This document shows positions 42,871 to 50,881 of a stretch of DNA of 55,635 nt, piece after piece (within the stretch, counting starts at the first letter, position 1; the number at the start of each line of letters is the position of its first letter). A program made the translations under genes and the position numbers. The DNA lies in the NCBI GenBank assembly GCA_014132615.1, contig BMAH01000059.1:1-55635 (forward strand), in the 5' to 3' direction. Below the pieces are notes generated by a model. The model worked only from the letters and a program-made list of their open reading frames with translations. It searched no databases and had not been told where the DNA came from. The DNA comes from Gammaproteobacteria bacterium (GTDB taxonomy: Bacteria; Pseudomonadota; Gammaproteobacteria; DSM-16500).

Positions 42871-43521
42871 TTGCTTGCCATTTTTGATGTGGAAGGAGTT
42901 CTGTTTGACGCAGAATACTTGCCGATTCTTGCAGAAAAAATAAACAAGCAGGACGAAATCTGGGCAATTACCAGAAAAGGAATTCAGGGCTTGATCAACT
43001 GGGAGGAGGGACTCAGAACTAGAGTTGAGGCACTCAAGGGCCTAAGCTATGAGACCTGCAAGGAAGTGGCAGATGAATTACCAATAATGACTGGTGCCAA
43101 GGAGACCTGTCGGGTTCTAAAAGCAGCTGGATGGAAAATAATGGCAGTCTCTGGAGGATTTACAATAATGACTGACAGACTAAAGGAAGAGCTTGGACTG
43201 GATTATGTTTATTCAAACGAGTTGATATTCAAAAACGGAAAACTAGATGGCGTAGAAATCCATGTCACATCCGACAAGGCAAAGTCTGCCAGAATAAAAA
43301 TCGCGGAATGGCAGGAGAAAAAAGACGAAATTGTAGTCACAGTGGATGGCGCAAACGACATGACACTCTTTGATATCTGTGGACTTGGCGTTGCGTTTAG
43401 GGCGCAGGACATAGTAAAAGACAGGGCAAATGTCACAATCGAGGAAAAAAATCTCACAAACCTCATTCCAATTATTAACAAAAAGTACAACCTAAATCTA
43501 GAACTGCAGACTGTCGCCTAG
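42871..43521 (+). CDS. HAD phosphatase related to phosphoserine phosphatase/ThrH
   Basis: 216 residues from TTG 42871. HAD motif I is FDVEGVLFD, so the second carboxylate is Glu in a D-x-E-G-V-L arrangement like that of ThrH and some archaeal serine phosphatases, not D-x-D-x-T. Motif II is AVSGGF, motif III lysine is in TSDKAKSA and motif IV VTVDGANDMTLFD. Phosphoserine hydrolysis or phosphotransfer to homoserine is the best guess. Cysteine synthase 3 kb downstream may use O-phosphoserine, so the two could compete for one metabolite; this is inference. Confidence 0.85.
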   Translation: MLAIFDVEGVLFDAEYLPILAEKINKQDEIWAITRKGIQGLINWEEGLRTRVEALKGLSYETCKEVADELPIMTGAKETCRVLKAAGWKIMAVSGGFTIMTDRLKEELGLDYVYSNELIFKNGKLDGVEIHVTSDKAKSARIKIAEWQEKKDEIVVTVDGANDMTLFDICGLGVAFRAQDIVKDRANVTIEEKNLTNLIPIINKKYNLNLELQTVA

Positions 43522-43549
43522 GTGTCTTACTGCTATCTTTCGTAGCGGT

Positions 43550-43723
43550 CTAGCATTCTATTGCATCAAATGTATCTGACTTGAAGCCCCGTCCACCATG
43601 TGTCTGGATATACTTGTCCAGCTTTTCAAGCTGAATGCAGATTGGTGAATCTGTCTTTGCATACCCATAGATTTCCTCATGTATGTGGTGGAGGGATTCT
43701 TCGTTTAGGTTTGCTGGCATCAT
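43550..43723 (-). CDS. Small hypothetical protein, 57 residues
   Basis: ATG at 43721-43723 (MPANLNEESLHHIHEEIYGY) with TATA-like AAATTTAC about 27 bases upstream on the minus strand; a TTG at 43738 is an alternative. The chain is helical and histidine-rich at the start, then KLDKYIQTHGGRGFKSDTFD. No known family. It converges with the phosphatase gene, 28 bases apart. Confidence 0.55.
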   Translation of the reverse strand: MMPANLNEESLHHIHEEIYGYAKTDSPICIQLEKLDKYIQTHGGRGFKSDTFDAIEC

Positions 43724-43770
43724 GGTGGTATTATACAATCAAAATCATGTAAATTTCTCGCAAAATTATC

Positions 43771-43801
43771 CGTTTGAATCAAACGCACCCGCTTTGGTGC
43801 G
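43771..43801. promoter_or_regulatory. Two abutting hairpins between divergent genes
   Basis: CGTTTG (43771-43776) pairs with CAAACG (43780-43785) around a three-base loop; directly after, CGCACC (43784-43789) pairs with GGTGCG (43796-43801). The two overlap by two bases. They lie upstream of the cofE TATA (43813-43820) and of the small gene at 43723. A dual operator or an upstream RNA structure is possible. Confidence 0.4.
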
Positions 43802-43843
43802 AACAAATCAAGTTAAATTAGAATTCTTTTTGGGAACTGGTAC

Positions 43844-44575
43844 TTGATAGAAATAATCCCAGTTCCAGTAAAAAAGGAAATTTCAAAGGGTGATGACATT
43901 GCGCAGCTGTTTGCATCTAATTTCAAGGACATACAAGATGGCGACATCATAATAATTGCGCAAAAAATAGTATCAAAGCAGGAAGGCAAGCTAGTCGAAC
44001 TTGCACAGGTAATTCCTTCAATGTTATCTGTTGGGATATCCTCAGAATATAACAAGGACCCAAGGCTAGTTGAAATCATTCTGTCTGAAGCAAAAAGAAT
44101 TGTGCGACTCGAAAACGGGATCATAATTACAGAGACCAAGCACGGATTTGTCTGCGCAAACTCGGGAGTGGATGAGAGCAATCTTCCTCTGGGATTTGCA
44201 ACAACGCTTCCGGAAAACCCAGACCAGTCCGCATCAGAGTTTGCTAAAAAAATTCTGGATATGACAAAAAAGAAAGTAGCGGTCATAATATCGGATACCT
44301 TTGGCAGGCCGTTCCGGGAGGGCCAGACAAATATTGCAATTGGAGTATCTGGAATCAAAACAATCCAAAATTACGAGGGCAAACAGGACACATACGGCAG
44401 AACTTTGCGCGTCACAGCAATCGCACAGGCAGATGAGCTGTGCTCTGCAGCAGAACTTGTCATGAAAAAGACAAAGAACTGCCCATTTGCAGTGGTTAGG
44501 AATTTTGAGTACGAGCCATCAGATGATTCAATACGTACCATACTAAGATCAAAACAAACGGATCTCTTCCGATAG
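43844..44575 (+). CDS. cofE: F420-0:gamma-glutamyl ligase
   Basis: 243 residues from TTG 43844, with TATA-like TTAAATTA about 27 bases before. Conserved blocks: DGDIIIIAQKIVSKQEGKLV, GFVCANSGVDESN, VAVIISDTFGRPFREGQTNI and AIGVSGIKTIQNYEGKQDTY, which bind GTP and metal in CofE. It adds L-glutamates to F420-0 using GTP. Length fits the archaeal stand-alone form without the bacterial FbiB reductase domain. It is separated from cofC/cofD by 43 kb. Confidence 0.95.
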   Translation: MIEIIPVPVKKEISKGDDIAQLFASNFKDIQDGDIIIIAQKIVSKQEGKLVELAQVIPSMLSVGISSEYNKDPRLVEIILSEAKRIVRLENGIIITETKHGFVCANSGVDESNLPLGFATTLPENPDQSASEFAKKILDMTKKKVAVIISDTFGRPFREGQTNIAIGVSGIKTIQNYEGKQDTYGRTLRVTAIAQADELCSAAELVMKKTKNCPFAVVRNFEYEPSDDSIRTILRSKQTDLFR

Positions 44576-44618
44576 GCAACAAAAGATTATAATCATTGCA
44601 CAAAGGATTGCATTTGAT

Positions 44619-45536
44619 TTGGGGCACATAAGGGCTGAGCTGCACTGCCATAACACATTTTCAAATTTTCACGTGGGCGAAGACGAAGCTCCATACGACT
44701 GTGACATTACCATACCGCAACAGCTAGAGCGAGCACACGCGTTAGGCCTTGAGGCAATCTTTGTCACAAACCATAACACACTTGATGGCTATTCGCAGAT
44801 ACTGCAATACAAAAACGACCATGAAAAATACAAAAAGATCCAAATCTTTCGCGCAGAAGAAATAACAACGGATACTGGTGCACACGTAATTGCATATGGA
44901 ATAGACCACGAAATCCGCGCAGGATTACCATTGGAACAAGTAGTTGATGAAATCCGCCGACAGGATGCCATATCTTGCGCACCACATCCCTTTAGCCTGC
45001 TTGATGCACTACGGGATGAGGCAAAAAAATGCGACATGATTGAGGTCTTTAACAGTAATAATGTTGATGTAATATCAAATGCACGTGCTACGGAATTTTC
45101 AATTGCGCACAAAAAAATCGGAGTTGCCGGAAGCGACTCACATGTTTTGTCCACTCTGGGCAGGTGTGTTAATCTCATAGAATCTGAGAATACCTTAGAT
45201 GATGCGTTATTTGCAATGAAGCACGGCAAGATTACAATTCAGCAAACTGGATATGCAAGGGAGCAGGAAACACTAGAGCACATCAAATACAAGATCAATA
45301 ATTCCAAGGATTACCTGGCAGAATACATCCGCGAGCACTATCCAAACTCGCAGTGGATGATGTCACTGCTTCTCAAAATGTACGACCTAAATCAGAACAG
45401 CTATCTGTGGAGCATCGTGTACAAGCTTGCAGTGTACCTGATGAAGCGAGTCTCTACCAAAATCAACCTGCAAGGATATGATGCTGCCAAGCTGCATGAT
45501 AGAAACTTGGCAACAATGCTGAAAATGGCACTATGA
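44619..45536 (+). CDS. PHP-domain metal-dependent phosphoesterase
   Basis: 305 residues from TTG 44619, with TATA-like GATTATAA about 30 bases before. PHP motifs: ELHCHNTFS (motif I), FVTNHNTLDGY (II), HVIAYGIDHE, SCAPHPFSLLDAL (III) and GVAGSDSHVLSTLG (IV), which give the His/Asp ligands of a trinuclear metal site. The C-terminal 90 residues are a helical extension. Relatives hydrolyse phosphoesters such as nucleoside 3',5'-bisphosphates or histidinol phosphate. The substrate is unknown. Confidence 0.85.
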   Translation: MGHIRAELHCHNTFSNFHVGEDEAPYDCDITIPQQLERAHALGLEAIFVTNHNTLDGYSQILQYKNDHEKYKKIQIFRAEEITTDTGAHVIAYGIDHEIRAGLPLEQVVDEIRRQDAISCAPHPFSLLDALRDEAKKCDMIEVFNSNNVDVISNARATEFSIAHKKIGVAGSDSHVLSTLGRCVNLIESENTLDDALFAMKHGKITIQQTGYAREQETLEHIKYKINNSKDYLAEYIREHYPNSQWMMSLLLKMYDLNQNSYLWSIVYKLAVYLMKRVSTKINLQGYDAAKLHDRNLATMLKMAL

Positions 45537-45579
45537 CATTTCACACAATCTTTATCAGTTAGAATCGTCTGTTTCTCCC

Positions 45580-45927
45580 ATGGAAGTTCAACAAGCAGCT
45601 GAGAAACTAATCAATCTCAGCCCGTCTGTTAGGGTAGTGACAATCTGTGATATGAATGGCAAAGTCCTCTTCAGTGCTCGCTCTCGTAGAGTGAAACTTC
45701 TTCTCTCAAAGCAGGAAAGCAAAATGTCTCTACAATCTGCTGCACGCGCATGGAAGGTAAGAAAAAAGCTAGAGCGAAAACTTGGACCATGCAAATATGT
45801 AGTAGCTGAATATGGAAACGTAAAGAGACTCACAATGCCTGCGGGAAGAAACCACCTGCTATTCATAACAACAACATCTGCGTTTGATCACAAAAAAGTA
45901 GTAAATAGAGTCAGGACTTTTCGTTAA
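45580..45927 (+). CDS. Roadblock/LC7-like protein (DUF6659-type)
   Basis: 115 residues. A fold with KLINLSPSVRVVTICDMNGK, KLLLSKQESKMSLQSAARAW and a final strand HLLFITTTSAFDHKKVV matches small archaeal roadblock-like proteins, thought to regulate small GTPases or form dimers. I recall such thaumarchaeal proteins being grouped as DUF6659, but the number is not certain. It follows the PHP gene on the same strand. Confidence 0.62.
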   Translation: MEVQQAAEKLINLSPSVRVVTICDMNGKVLFSARSRRVKLLLSKQESKMSLQSAARAWKVRKKLERKLGPCKYVVAEYGNVKRLTMPAGRNHLLFITTTSAFDHKKVVNRVRTFR

Positions 45928-45944
45928 GTCCTATTTTTCTATTT

Positions 45945-46196
45945 TTAGTCCAGTCTTCTTCTGCCGGTTCCGCGGCCAGTGCCAATCCACATTCCCTTTG
46001 ATGACTTGGGACTTGTGCTCATGACATCGCCGAATTTTATTTTTGCAGTGCCTCTGCCCATTGTGATGTATCTGTCTTTGGCAGCTTCTTTTTGCTGCTC
46101 ACTGTATTTTTTGAATGGAGCACCAGACCAGTTGTCTTCAATCTTGTCGACTATTCTTTTTGACGTTCCTCGCCCGCCAACTCGTATTATTCCCAT
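45945..46196 (-). CDS. Basic GRGT-repeat protein, 83 residues
   Basis: The sequence has GRGT three times: VGGRGTSKRI at the N-terminus, TMGRGTAKIKFGD in the middle and IGTGRGTGRRRLD at the C-terminus. It is basic with Gly/Arg patches, no cysteines and no signal peptide, which suggests RNA or ribosome binding. I considered small ribosomal proteins and found no convincing match. It is convergent with the roadblock-like gene. Confidence 0.62.
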   Translation of the reverse strand: MGIIRVGGRGTSKRIVDKIEDNWSGAPFKKYSEQQKEAAKDRYITMGRGTAKIKFGDVMSTSPKSSKGMWIGTGRGTGRRRLD

Positions 46197-46247
46197 CTCA
46201 CAATATAATGCCAGTTCAATCTAATAAGACTATAGTATGGTCTGCAC

Positions 46248-46532
46248 ATGGATTACGGAGCTGAAAATGGTCTCATGGAGCTTATGATACATGAAAACAT
46301 CTGTTCATCTAGAATCCATTACAATCTTGTAAGAGTTGACGTTAGGATTGACTTGAAGGATTTGCCGTTTGATGTAATACGAGAAAAAATTATACCAAAT
46401 CCATTCGTGCATTTATCTCTGATAATTGGTATCGCTATAGTTATTCTTGGGTTAATCTTTCAATTTTCCTCTGTTGCTCAAACCCAGAATTTGAACAGGG
46501 AAAAATTTTTTCTTCTACCTTCTGAATCTTAA
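46248..46532 (+). CDS. Hypothetical single-span membrane protein, 94 residues
   Basis: ATG 46248. A soluble N-terminal half (ENICSSRIHYNLVRVDVRID, LKDLPFDVIREKIIP) leads to one hydrophobic segment (FVHLSLIIGIAIVILGLIF) near residues 53-71 and a short tail. No family recognised, and no strong promoter at the usual spacing, so the gene is only moderately supported. Confidence 0.45.
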   Translation: MDYGAENGLMELMIHENICSSRIHYNLVRVDVRIDLKDLPFDVIREKIIPNPFVHLSLIIGIAIVILGLIFQFSSVAQTQNLNREKFFLLPSES

Positions 46533-46620
46533 CCTGAGGAACACCTAATTCCTCACCCTTCACTAAGTTACCAGTTCTTACTCCAAATAGCTTTTAATAT
46601 GACAAATTGACCTTTGAAAA

Positions 46621-46860
46621 ATGCAAATGAGCGCTACAACAAAAAAGCTAGATGCACGAGGTTTGTTCTGCCCAGAGCCAGTATTTCGAACCAAAATCGA
46701 AGTGGAGAGAATGCAGGTGGGCGAGACACTGACAGTTCTAGCTGATGATCCAAACGCAGAAGAAGACATTTCACGCTGGGTCAAGCGAAACGGGCACGAG
46801 CTTTTGTCTTTGCAAAAAAGAGATGCAGAGCTAGAGTTTTCTATTAAAAAGGTGAAATAA
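46621..46860 (+). CDS. TusA-family sulfur carrier protein
   Basis: 79 residues from ATG 46621 (or ATG 46627), with TATA-like TTTTAATATG about 27 bases before. The signature KLDARGLFCPEPVFRTKIEV holds the active cysteine in C-P-E-P (C-P-x-P). TusA proteins carry sulfur as a persulfide from a desulfurase to tRNA thiolation, molybdenum cofactor or other pathways. The cysteine synthase coding sequence follows directly in the same reading frame after the stop. Confidence 0.88.
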   Translation: MQMSATTKKLDARGLFCPEPVFRTKIEVERMQVGETLTVLADDPNAEEDISRWVKRNGHELLSLQKRDAELEFSIKKVK

Positions 46861-46863
46861 TTC

Positions 46864-47862
46864 CTGGCAACCAAACTAGTACTTGATGCAGATGCACTAA
46901 ATCGAGTTGGCAACACCCCTTTAGTGAAATTAGAATCATTATCAAATAACAAGGTCCAGTACTTTGCCAAGCTTGAAAGCTTCAATCCATTTGGCTCTGT
47001 AAAGGATAGGGCAGCATACTGGATGATACGAGATGGCGAGGAAAAGGGAAAACTAAAGAAAAATCACACCATAATCATAGAGCCAACATCTGGCAACACT
47101 GGAATAGCACTGACTGGAATTGCAAATCTTTTGGGTTACGAGGTTGAAATTGTCATACCTGAGAAGGCAAGCGAGGAGACAAAGAAAATCATTTCAATGC
47201 TTGGCGCAAAACTATATGAGACCAGCGATGATCTGTGCCCAAAGGTAGGGGCTGGCACCGACCAGAGTATTGCACTAGCTACTTCGATTGCATCATCGCG
47301 CCCTGACAAGTATTATTCTCCAAACCAATACGCAAATGAGGCAAACTTTATGGGTCATTACAAGGGAACAGGCCCTGAAATCTGGAAGCAGACAGAGGGA
47401 AAGGTAACCCATTTTTTCACAGGCGTTGGTACGGGCGGTACCGTTACTGGCATTTCGACATATCTTAAGGAACAGAATCCGAAAATCAAGACAATCGGGG
47501 TTCAGCCGCAGCAAAACCACCTCATACAAGGCTTGAGAAACTTTGAGGAGTCTGCAAAGCCTGATCTGTTTCTCAAAAGAGAAAAGACAGTGGATGACTG
47601 GATCACCATAAACAATGAAACTGCATTTGCAGCAGTAAAGGAGATCTTTGCAAAAGAAAAGATGTTGGTATCGCCTTCGTCTGCCGCAGTGTATGCTGGA
47701 ATGAAGAATTATCCAATAGAGGAAGGTGTAGTGGTTGGAATATTTGCCGATGACGGCCGCAAGTTCAAGAGCCTCTATGCACAACAGAAGGTCTTTACCG
47801 AAGAGGAATTTGATGCCAACCTAAAGCAGGCAAAGAATCTCTCCAAAATAGTATATCTGTAA
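46864..47862 (+). CDS. Cysteine synthase (PLP-dependent, CysK/CysM family)
   Basis: About 332 residues if a CTG at 46864 is the start. The frame right after the TusA stop includes NRVGNTPLVKLESL, the conserved N-terminal motif, but has no ATG, GTG or TTG before GTG 46924, which would cut the motif off. PLP lysine in NPFGSVKDRA, SGNTGIALT for the substrate carboxylate, and GVGTGGTVTG for the phosphate. It makes cysteine from sulfide and O-acetyl- or O-phosphoserine. TusA and this gene probably form one sulfur operon. Confidence 0.9.
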   Translation: MATKLVLDADALNRVGNTPLVKLESLSNNKVQYFAKLESFNPFGSVKDRAAYWMIRDGEEKGKLKKNHTIIIEPTSGNTGIALTGIANLLGYEVEIVIPEKASEETKKIISMLGAKLYETSDDLCPKVGAGTDQSIALATSIASSRPDKYYSPNQYANEANFMGHYKGTGPEIWKQTEGKVTHFFTGVGTGGTVTGISTYLKEQNPKIKTIGVQPQQNHLIQGLRNFEESAKPDLFLKREKTVDDWITINNETAFAAVKEIFAKEKMLVSPSSAAVYAGMKNYPIEEGVVVGIFADDGRKFKSLYAQQKVFTEEEFDANLKQAKNLSKIVYL

Positions 47863-47863
47863 A

Positions 47864-48256
47864 TTATTTCTGGACCTTACTTATCATCGCGTTTAGCGAA
47901 AACGGTTTTTCCAGAACCTCTATAGAACTTGGAATGTTTCCAGGTGTCTTAATCAGGGAGTTGATATTGTATGCCGAGGCAAAAATGATTCTCTGTCTTG
48001 GCCTCATGTCTAGTATTTCCTTTGCTACCTCGACTCCGCTCTTTTTTGGCATGTTGTTGTCAAGCAACACGACATCAAAGGGGTTTTTGTCCAAGGAATC
48101 GAATTCAGAGCCCTCTAGTGCCTTTTGGTATTGCTCGAGGCATTCAACGCCGTCTTTAGTTACGGTAACTTTGTGACCGTTTTTTTCCAGCGCCTTGGTA
48201 TATTGCGTGGCGGTAAACGTATTGTCCTCTGCCACTAGTATGTTTAGGCTCATCAA
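47864..48256 (-). CDS. Stand-alone response regulator
   Basis: 130 residues, one receiver domain: NILVAEDNTFTATQY, phosphorylation Asp in FDVVLLDNNMPKKSG (about 66), Ser/Ala switch in IFASAYN and Lys in EVLEKPFS. It starts 53 bases after the histidine kinase gene on the same strand, so it is the likely partner of that kinase. No output domain. It converges with the cysteine synthase gene (one base between stops). Confidence 0.9.
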   Translation of the reverse strand: MMSLNILVAEDNTFTATQYTKALEKNGHKVTVTKDGVECLEQYQKALEGSEFDSLDKNPFDVVLLDNNMPKKSGVEVAKEILDMRPRQRIIFASAYNINSLIKTPGNIPSSIEVLEKPFSLNAMISKVQK

Positions 48257-48309
48257 ATTGACTTTTTCAAGATTCGTAATTGAGTACTAGTCTGTTCACA
48301 TAGCACAAA

Positions 48310-49740
48310 CTAGTTTGCCATGGACTCGATCGTCTTCTTTGGTGTGATTGGCAGAGAGAACTCAAATGTTGCACCGCCGTCCTTGTTGTTTTTTGCAGAT
48401 ATCTTTCCACCATGCGCATCGATTATTCCCTTGCAGAGGAATAGTCCAAGGCCATTTCCTCCCAGGTTTTCCCGCTCGTGGCCCTTGGTCACAAACTTGC
48501 CAAATATCTTTGGCAGAATGTCTTCTGGGATGCCAAGGCCTGTATCCGAAATAGATACTATGACCTCGTTTGATTTTGCACTGAGTATGGTCTTTACCTT
48601 GATGTGGCCTTTTTCCGTGAACTTGATTGAATTGTTTATGATGTTTCGCAATACCTGCTCTAGCCTTGTTCTGTCTGCCTGAATCTCTACGTCCGAGTCC
48701 AGCTCCTCTAGTATACTGATGTTGCTTGCAAGGCCTGTTCTTACCATGTGTATGGTTTCCTGAATTAACTGATTGACTGACATCTTTTCGGTGTATATTG
48801 ACAGACGATTGCTCTCGATTCTGGTCACATCCAGAACATCGTTTGCCAGATTTTGCAGTTTTTTTGCCAGCGCTGTGACCCCATCCCATGCTTCCTTTTG
48901 GTCGATATCTCCTGACTGGGCAAGCTCTGCAAAGCCAAAGATTGGCTGAATCGGGCTTTTTAGCTCGTGCGATGCAATGCTGATGAACTCGTCTTTTAGT
49001 CTGTCTAGTTCCTGAAGCTTTTTGTTTGCCTTTTGTAGCTCTTCGGTTTTACTATCAATTTCGCGCTTGAGATCAGAGTTTATCTGGCCAAAAAAGTGCC
49101 TCAGTGCCATTGCAATTGCGCCAACTACTACAATTATTCCAATTTGCACCATGAGCCACACCCGCTCATGTTCCTCTATTGCAGTAACTGACTGATCGTT
49201 AAATGAGCCAATGTCTGATGATGCAGATTCAATTTTGTTTTTGATCTGATCCTGCTTTGCATTGATTTGTTCCAGAAACGCATCGCTTTGAGGCGCAGCA
49301 AGTGCTGCCTTTGCTAGTGTCTCGTATTCAGAGTGGGACTGCTCTATTTCCAGAAACATTTGGTGGATTAGCCTAAAGTTTGACTGTGTTGCCTCAGGCG
49401 CAACGGAAAAGCCAGTCTGTGTAAGCTTTTTTGCCTGCTCTAGATTTGATTGGATCAAAATGTTGCTTGACCAGAACTCTTCCTTTGCCTTTTCTGATTC
49501 CTGAACATTTTGGCCTGCCAGCATTATCTTTTCAAAATTGTTTGCCTGGTTTGCCTGATGGTACTGTATGGTGCTCAGTATTTCCTTTAGTGGCTGGTAT
49601 GCCTCTGATACCATTATGATTTCAGAGCTGACCTTTGACATTTGGTATGTGCCAAACAGTATGGTCACACCTAGCAACAGTATGATTATTCCAACGGTCC
49701 CACTAAGTTTTAGACTGGTCCTTGCAAACATAGTTCCCAC
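48310..49740 (-). CDS. Membrane sensor histidine kinase
   Basis: 476 residues; GTG 49740 or ATG 49731 may be the start. Two membrane helices (LSGTVGIIILLLGVTILFG near 15 and VWLMVQIGIIVVVGAIAMAL near 195) bracket a helical extracellular sensor of about 160 residues, MCP-like in composition. H-box SIASHELKSPIQPIFGFAEL, N-box RNIINNSIKF, then DTGLGIPEDILPKIFGKF and NGLGLFLCKGI. It phosphorylates a receiver, most likely the adjacent one at 47864. Confidence 0.9.
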   Translation of the reverse strand: MGTMFARTSLKLSGTVGIIILLLGVTILFGTYQMSKVSSEIIMVSEAYQPLKEILSTIQYHQANQANNFEKIMLAGQNVQESEKAKEEFWSSNILIQSNLEQAKKLTQTGFSVAPEATQSNFRLIHQMFLEIEQSHSEYETLAKAALAAPQSDAFLEQINAKQDQIKNKIESASSDIGSFNDQSVTAIEEHERVWLMVQIGIIVVVGAIAMALRHFFGQINSDLKREIDSKTEELQKANKKLQELDRLKDEFISIASHELKSPIQPIFGFAELAQSGDIDQKEAWDGVTALAKKLQNLANDVLDVTRIESNRLSIYTEKMSVNQLIQETIHMVRTGLASNISILEELDSDVEIQADRTRLEQVLRNIINNSIKFTEKGHIKVKTILSAKSNEVIVSISDTGLGIPEDILPKIFGKFVTKGHERENLGGNGLGLFLCKGIIDAHGGKISAKNNKDGGATFEFSLPITPKKTIESMAN

Positions 49741-49816
49741 TGGTTACTCTTTCACAATCAAAAACTGGACGTGGGATTGTTTTTGTGATTGTCTGTTTGA
49801 ATCGAACGAACTGGAA

Positions 49817-50806
49817 TTAGGCCTTGTGTTCTGTTAGGTACTTGTCTACATCGATTGCAGCCATGCATCCATAGCCTGCCGCAGTTATTGCCTGCCTGTA
49901 TCTGTGGTCGTGGACATCGCCTGCGCCAAAGACTCCTTCTACGCTTGTCTTTGTGTGGTCTTTTAGGACCAAATATCCTTGGGCGTCAAGCTCTACCCGA
50001 TTTGCAAAGATCTTTGTGTTTGGCTCATGGCCTATTGCCACAAATATTCCTCCAACTGGAAGGGTTGTCTTTTGGCCTGTCTTGGTGTCATTTAGGATGA
50101 CGTTTTGCACCTTTTGATCACCTGTGATGTCTGATACCTCGGAGTTCCAGTGGAACTGGATTTTTTGATTTGAAAACGCTCGCTCTTGCATTACCTTGCT
50201 TGCGCGAAGCTGGTCCTTTCTGTGTACGATGTGGACCTTGCTTGCAAACTTTGTAAGAAATGTCGCCTCTTCAATTGCTGAGTCTCCTCCGCCAACCACT
50301 ACTAGTTCCTGGTTTCTGAAAAACGGTCCGTCGCATGTTGCGCAATATGATACTCCGCGCCCTCCAAATGTCTGCTCGCCCACAATTCCAATTTTTCGAG
50401 GAGATGCGCCAGTCGCAATGATTACTGCTCGGCACTCGTATTCTTCCGATGCAGTTAGAATCTTGAAAGGCTTGTGTCGAAAATCAACATCAATTACCTC
50501 GTCGTCTATTATGGTGGTTCCCATTCGCTCTGTTTGCTTGCGCATCACAATCATAAGGTCTGGGCCCATTACTCCATTTTCAAATCCCGGATAGTTTTCA
50601 ACCTCGGTGGTGTTTACTAGCTGCCCGCCCGGTAAAATTCCTGATAGTATCAAAGTGTCATGTCTTGCACGTGAGCAGTATATGCCTGCTGTGTAGCCTG
50701 CAGGACCTGCCCCGATTATTATGACGTCGTATTTTGTTTTCTTTTTCTCTGTCTTTGGAAACTCTTTTTCGATCATAAGAGTAGATCCGCCATCTGCTGC
50801 CATCAT
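49817..50806 (-). CDS. trxB: Thioredoxin-disulfide reductase
   Basis: 329 residues. FAD site VIIIGAGPAGYTAGIYCSRA, redox-active disulfide CATC in GVSYCATCDGPFF (about 155), NAD(P)H site VVVGGGDSAIEEATFL and the final GVFGAGDVHDHRYRQAITAA. About 20 extra residues precede the FAD motif. Keeps thioredoxins reduced, using NAD(P)H (an F420 link is not indicated). It sits between two histidine kinase genes. Confidence 0.93.
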   Translation of the reverse strand: MMAADGGSTLMIEKEFPKTEKKKTKYDVIIIGAGPAGYTAGIYCSRARHDTLILSGILPGGQLVNTTEVENYPGFENGVMGPDLMIVMRKQTERMGTTIIDDEVIDVDFRHKPFKILTASEEYECRAVIIATGASPRKIGIVGEQTFGGRGVSYCATCDGPFFRNQELVVVGGGDSAIEEATFLTKFASKVHIVHRKDQLRASKVMQERAFSNQKIQFHWNSEVSDITGDQKVQNVILNDTKTGQKTTLPVGGIFVAIGHEPNTKIFANRVELDAQGYLVLKDHTKTSVEGVFGAGDVHDHRYRQAITAAGYGCMAAIDVDKYLTEHKA

Positions 50807-50881
50807 ACAATGTGCCTAATTGTCTGAATAATTTAAGCTATACATGACTGCGTCACGCAAACACCGACTTGGCGTTGGGTC

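Noticed and set aside
45945-46196. Ribosomal protein such as S30e or S26e
   Set aside because: Basic and small, but the GRGT pattern and the rest do not match the conserved blocks I know.
49796-49816. Hairpin-like GTTTGAATCGAAC resembling the one at 43771
   Set aside because: Pairing is imperfect and short, and it lies between two same-strand genes without other support.
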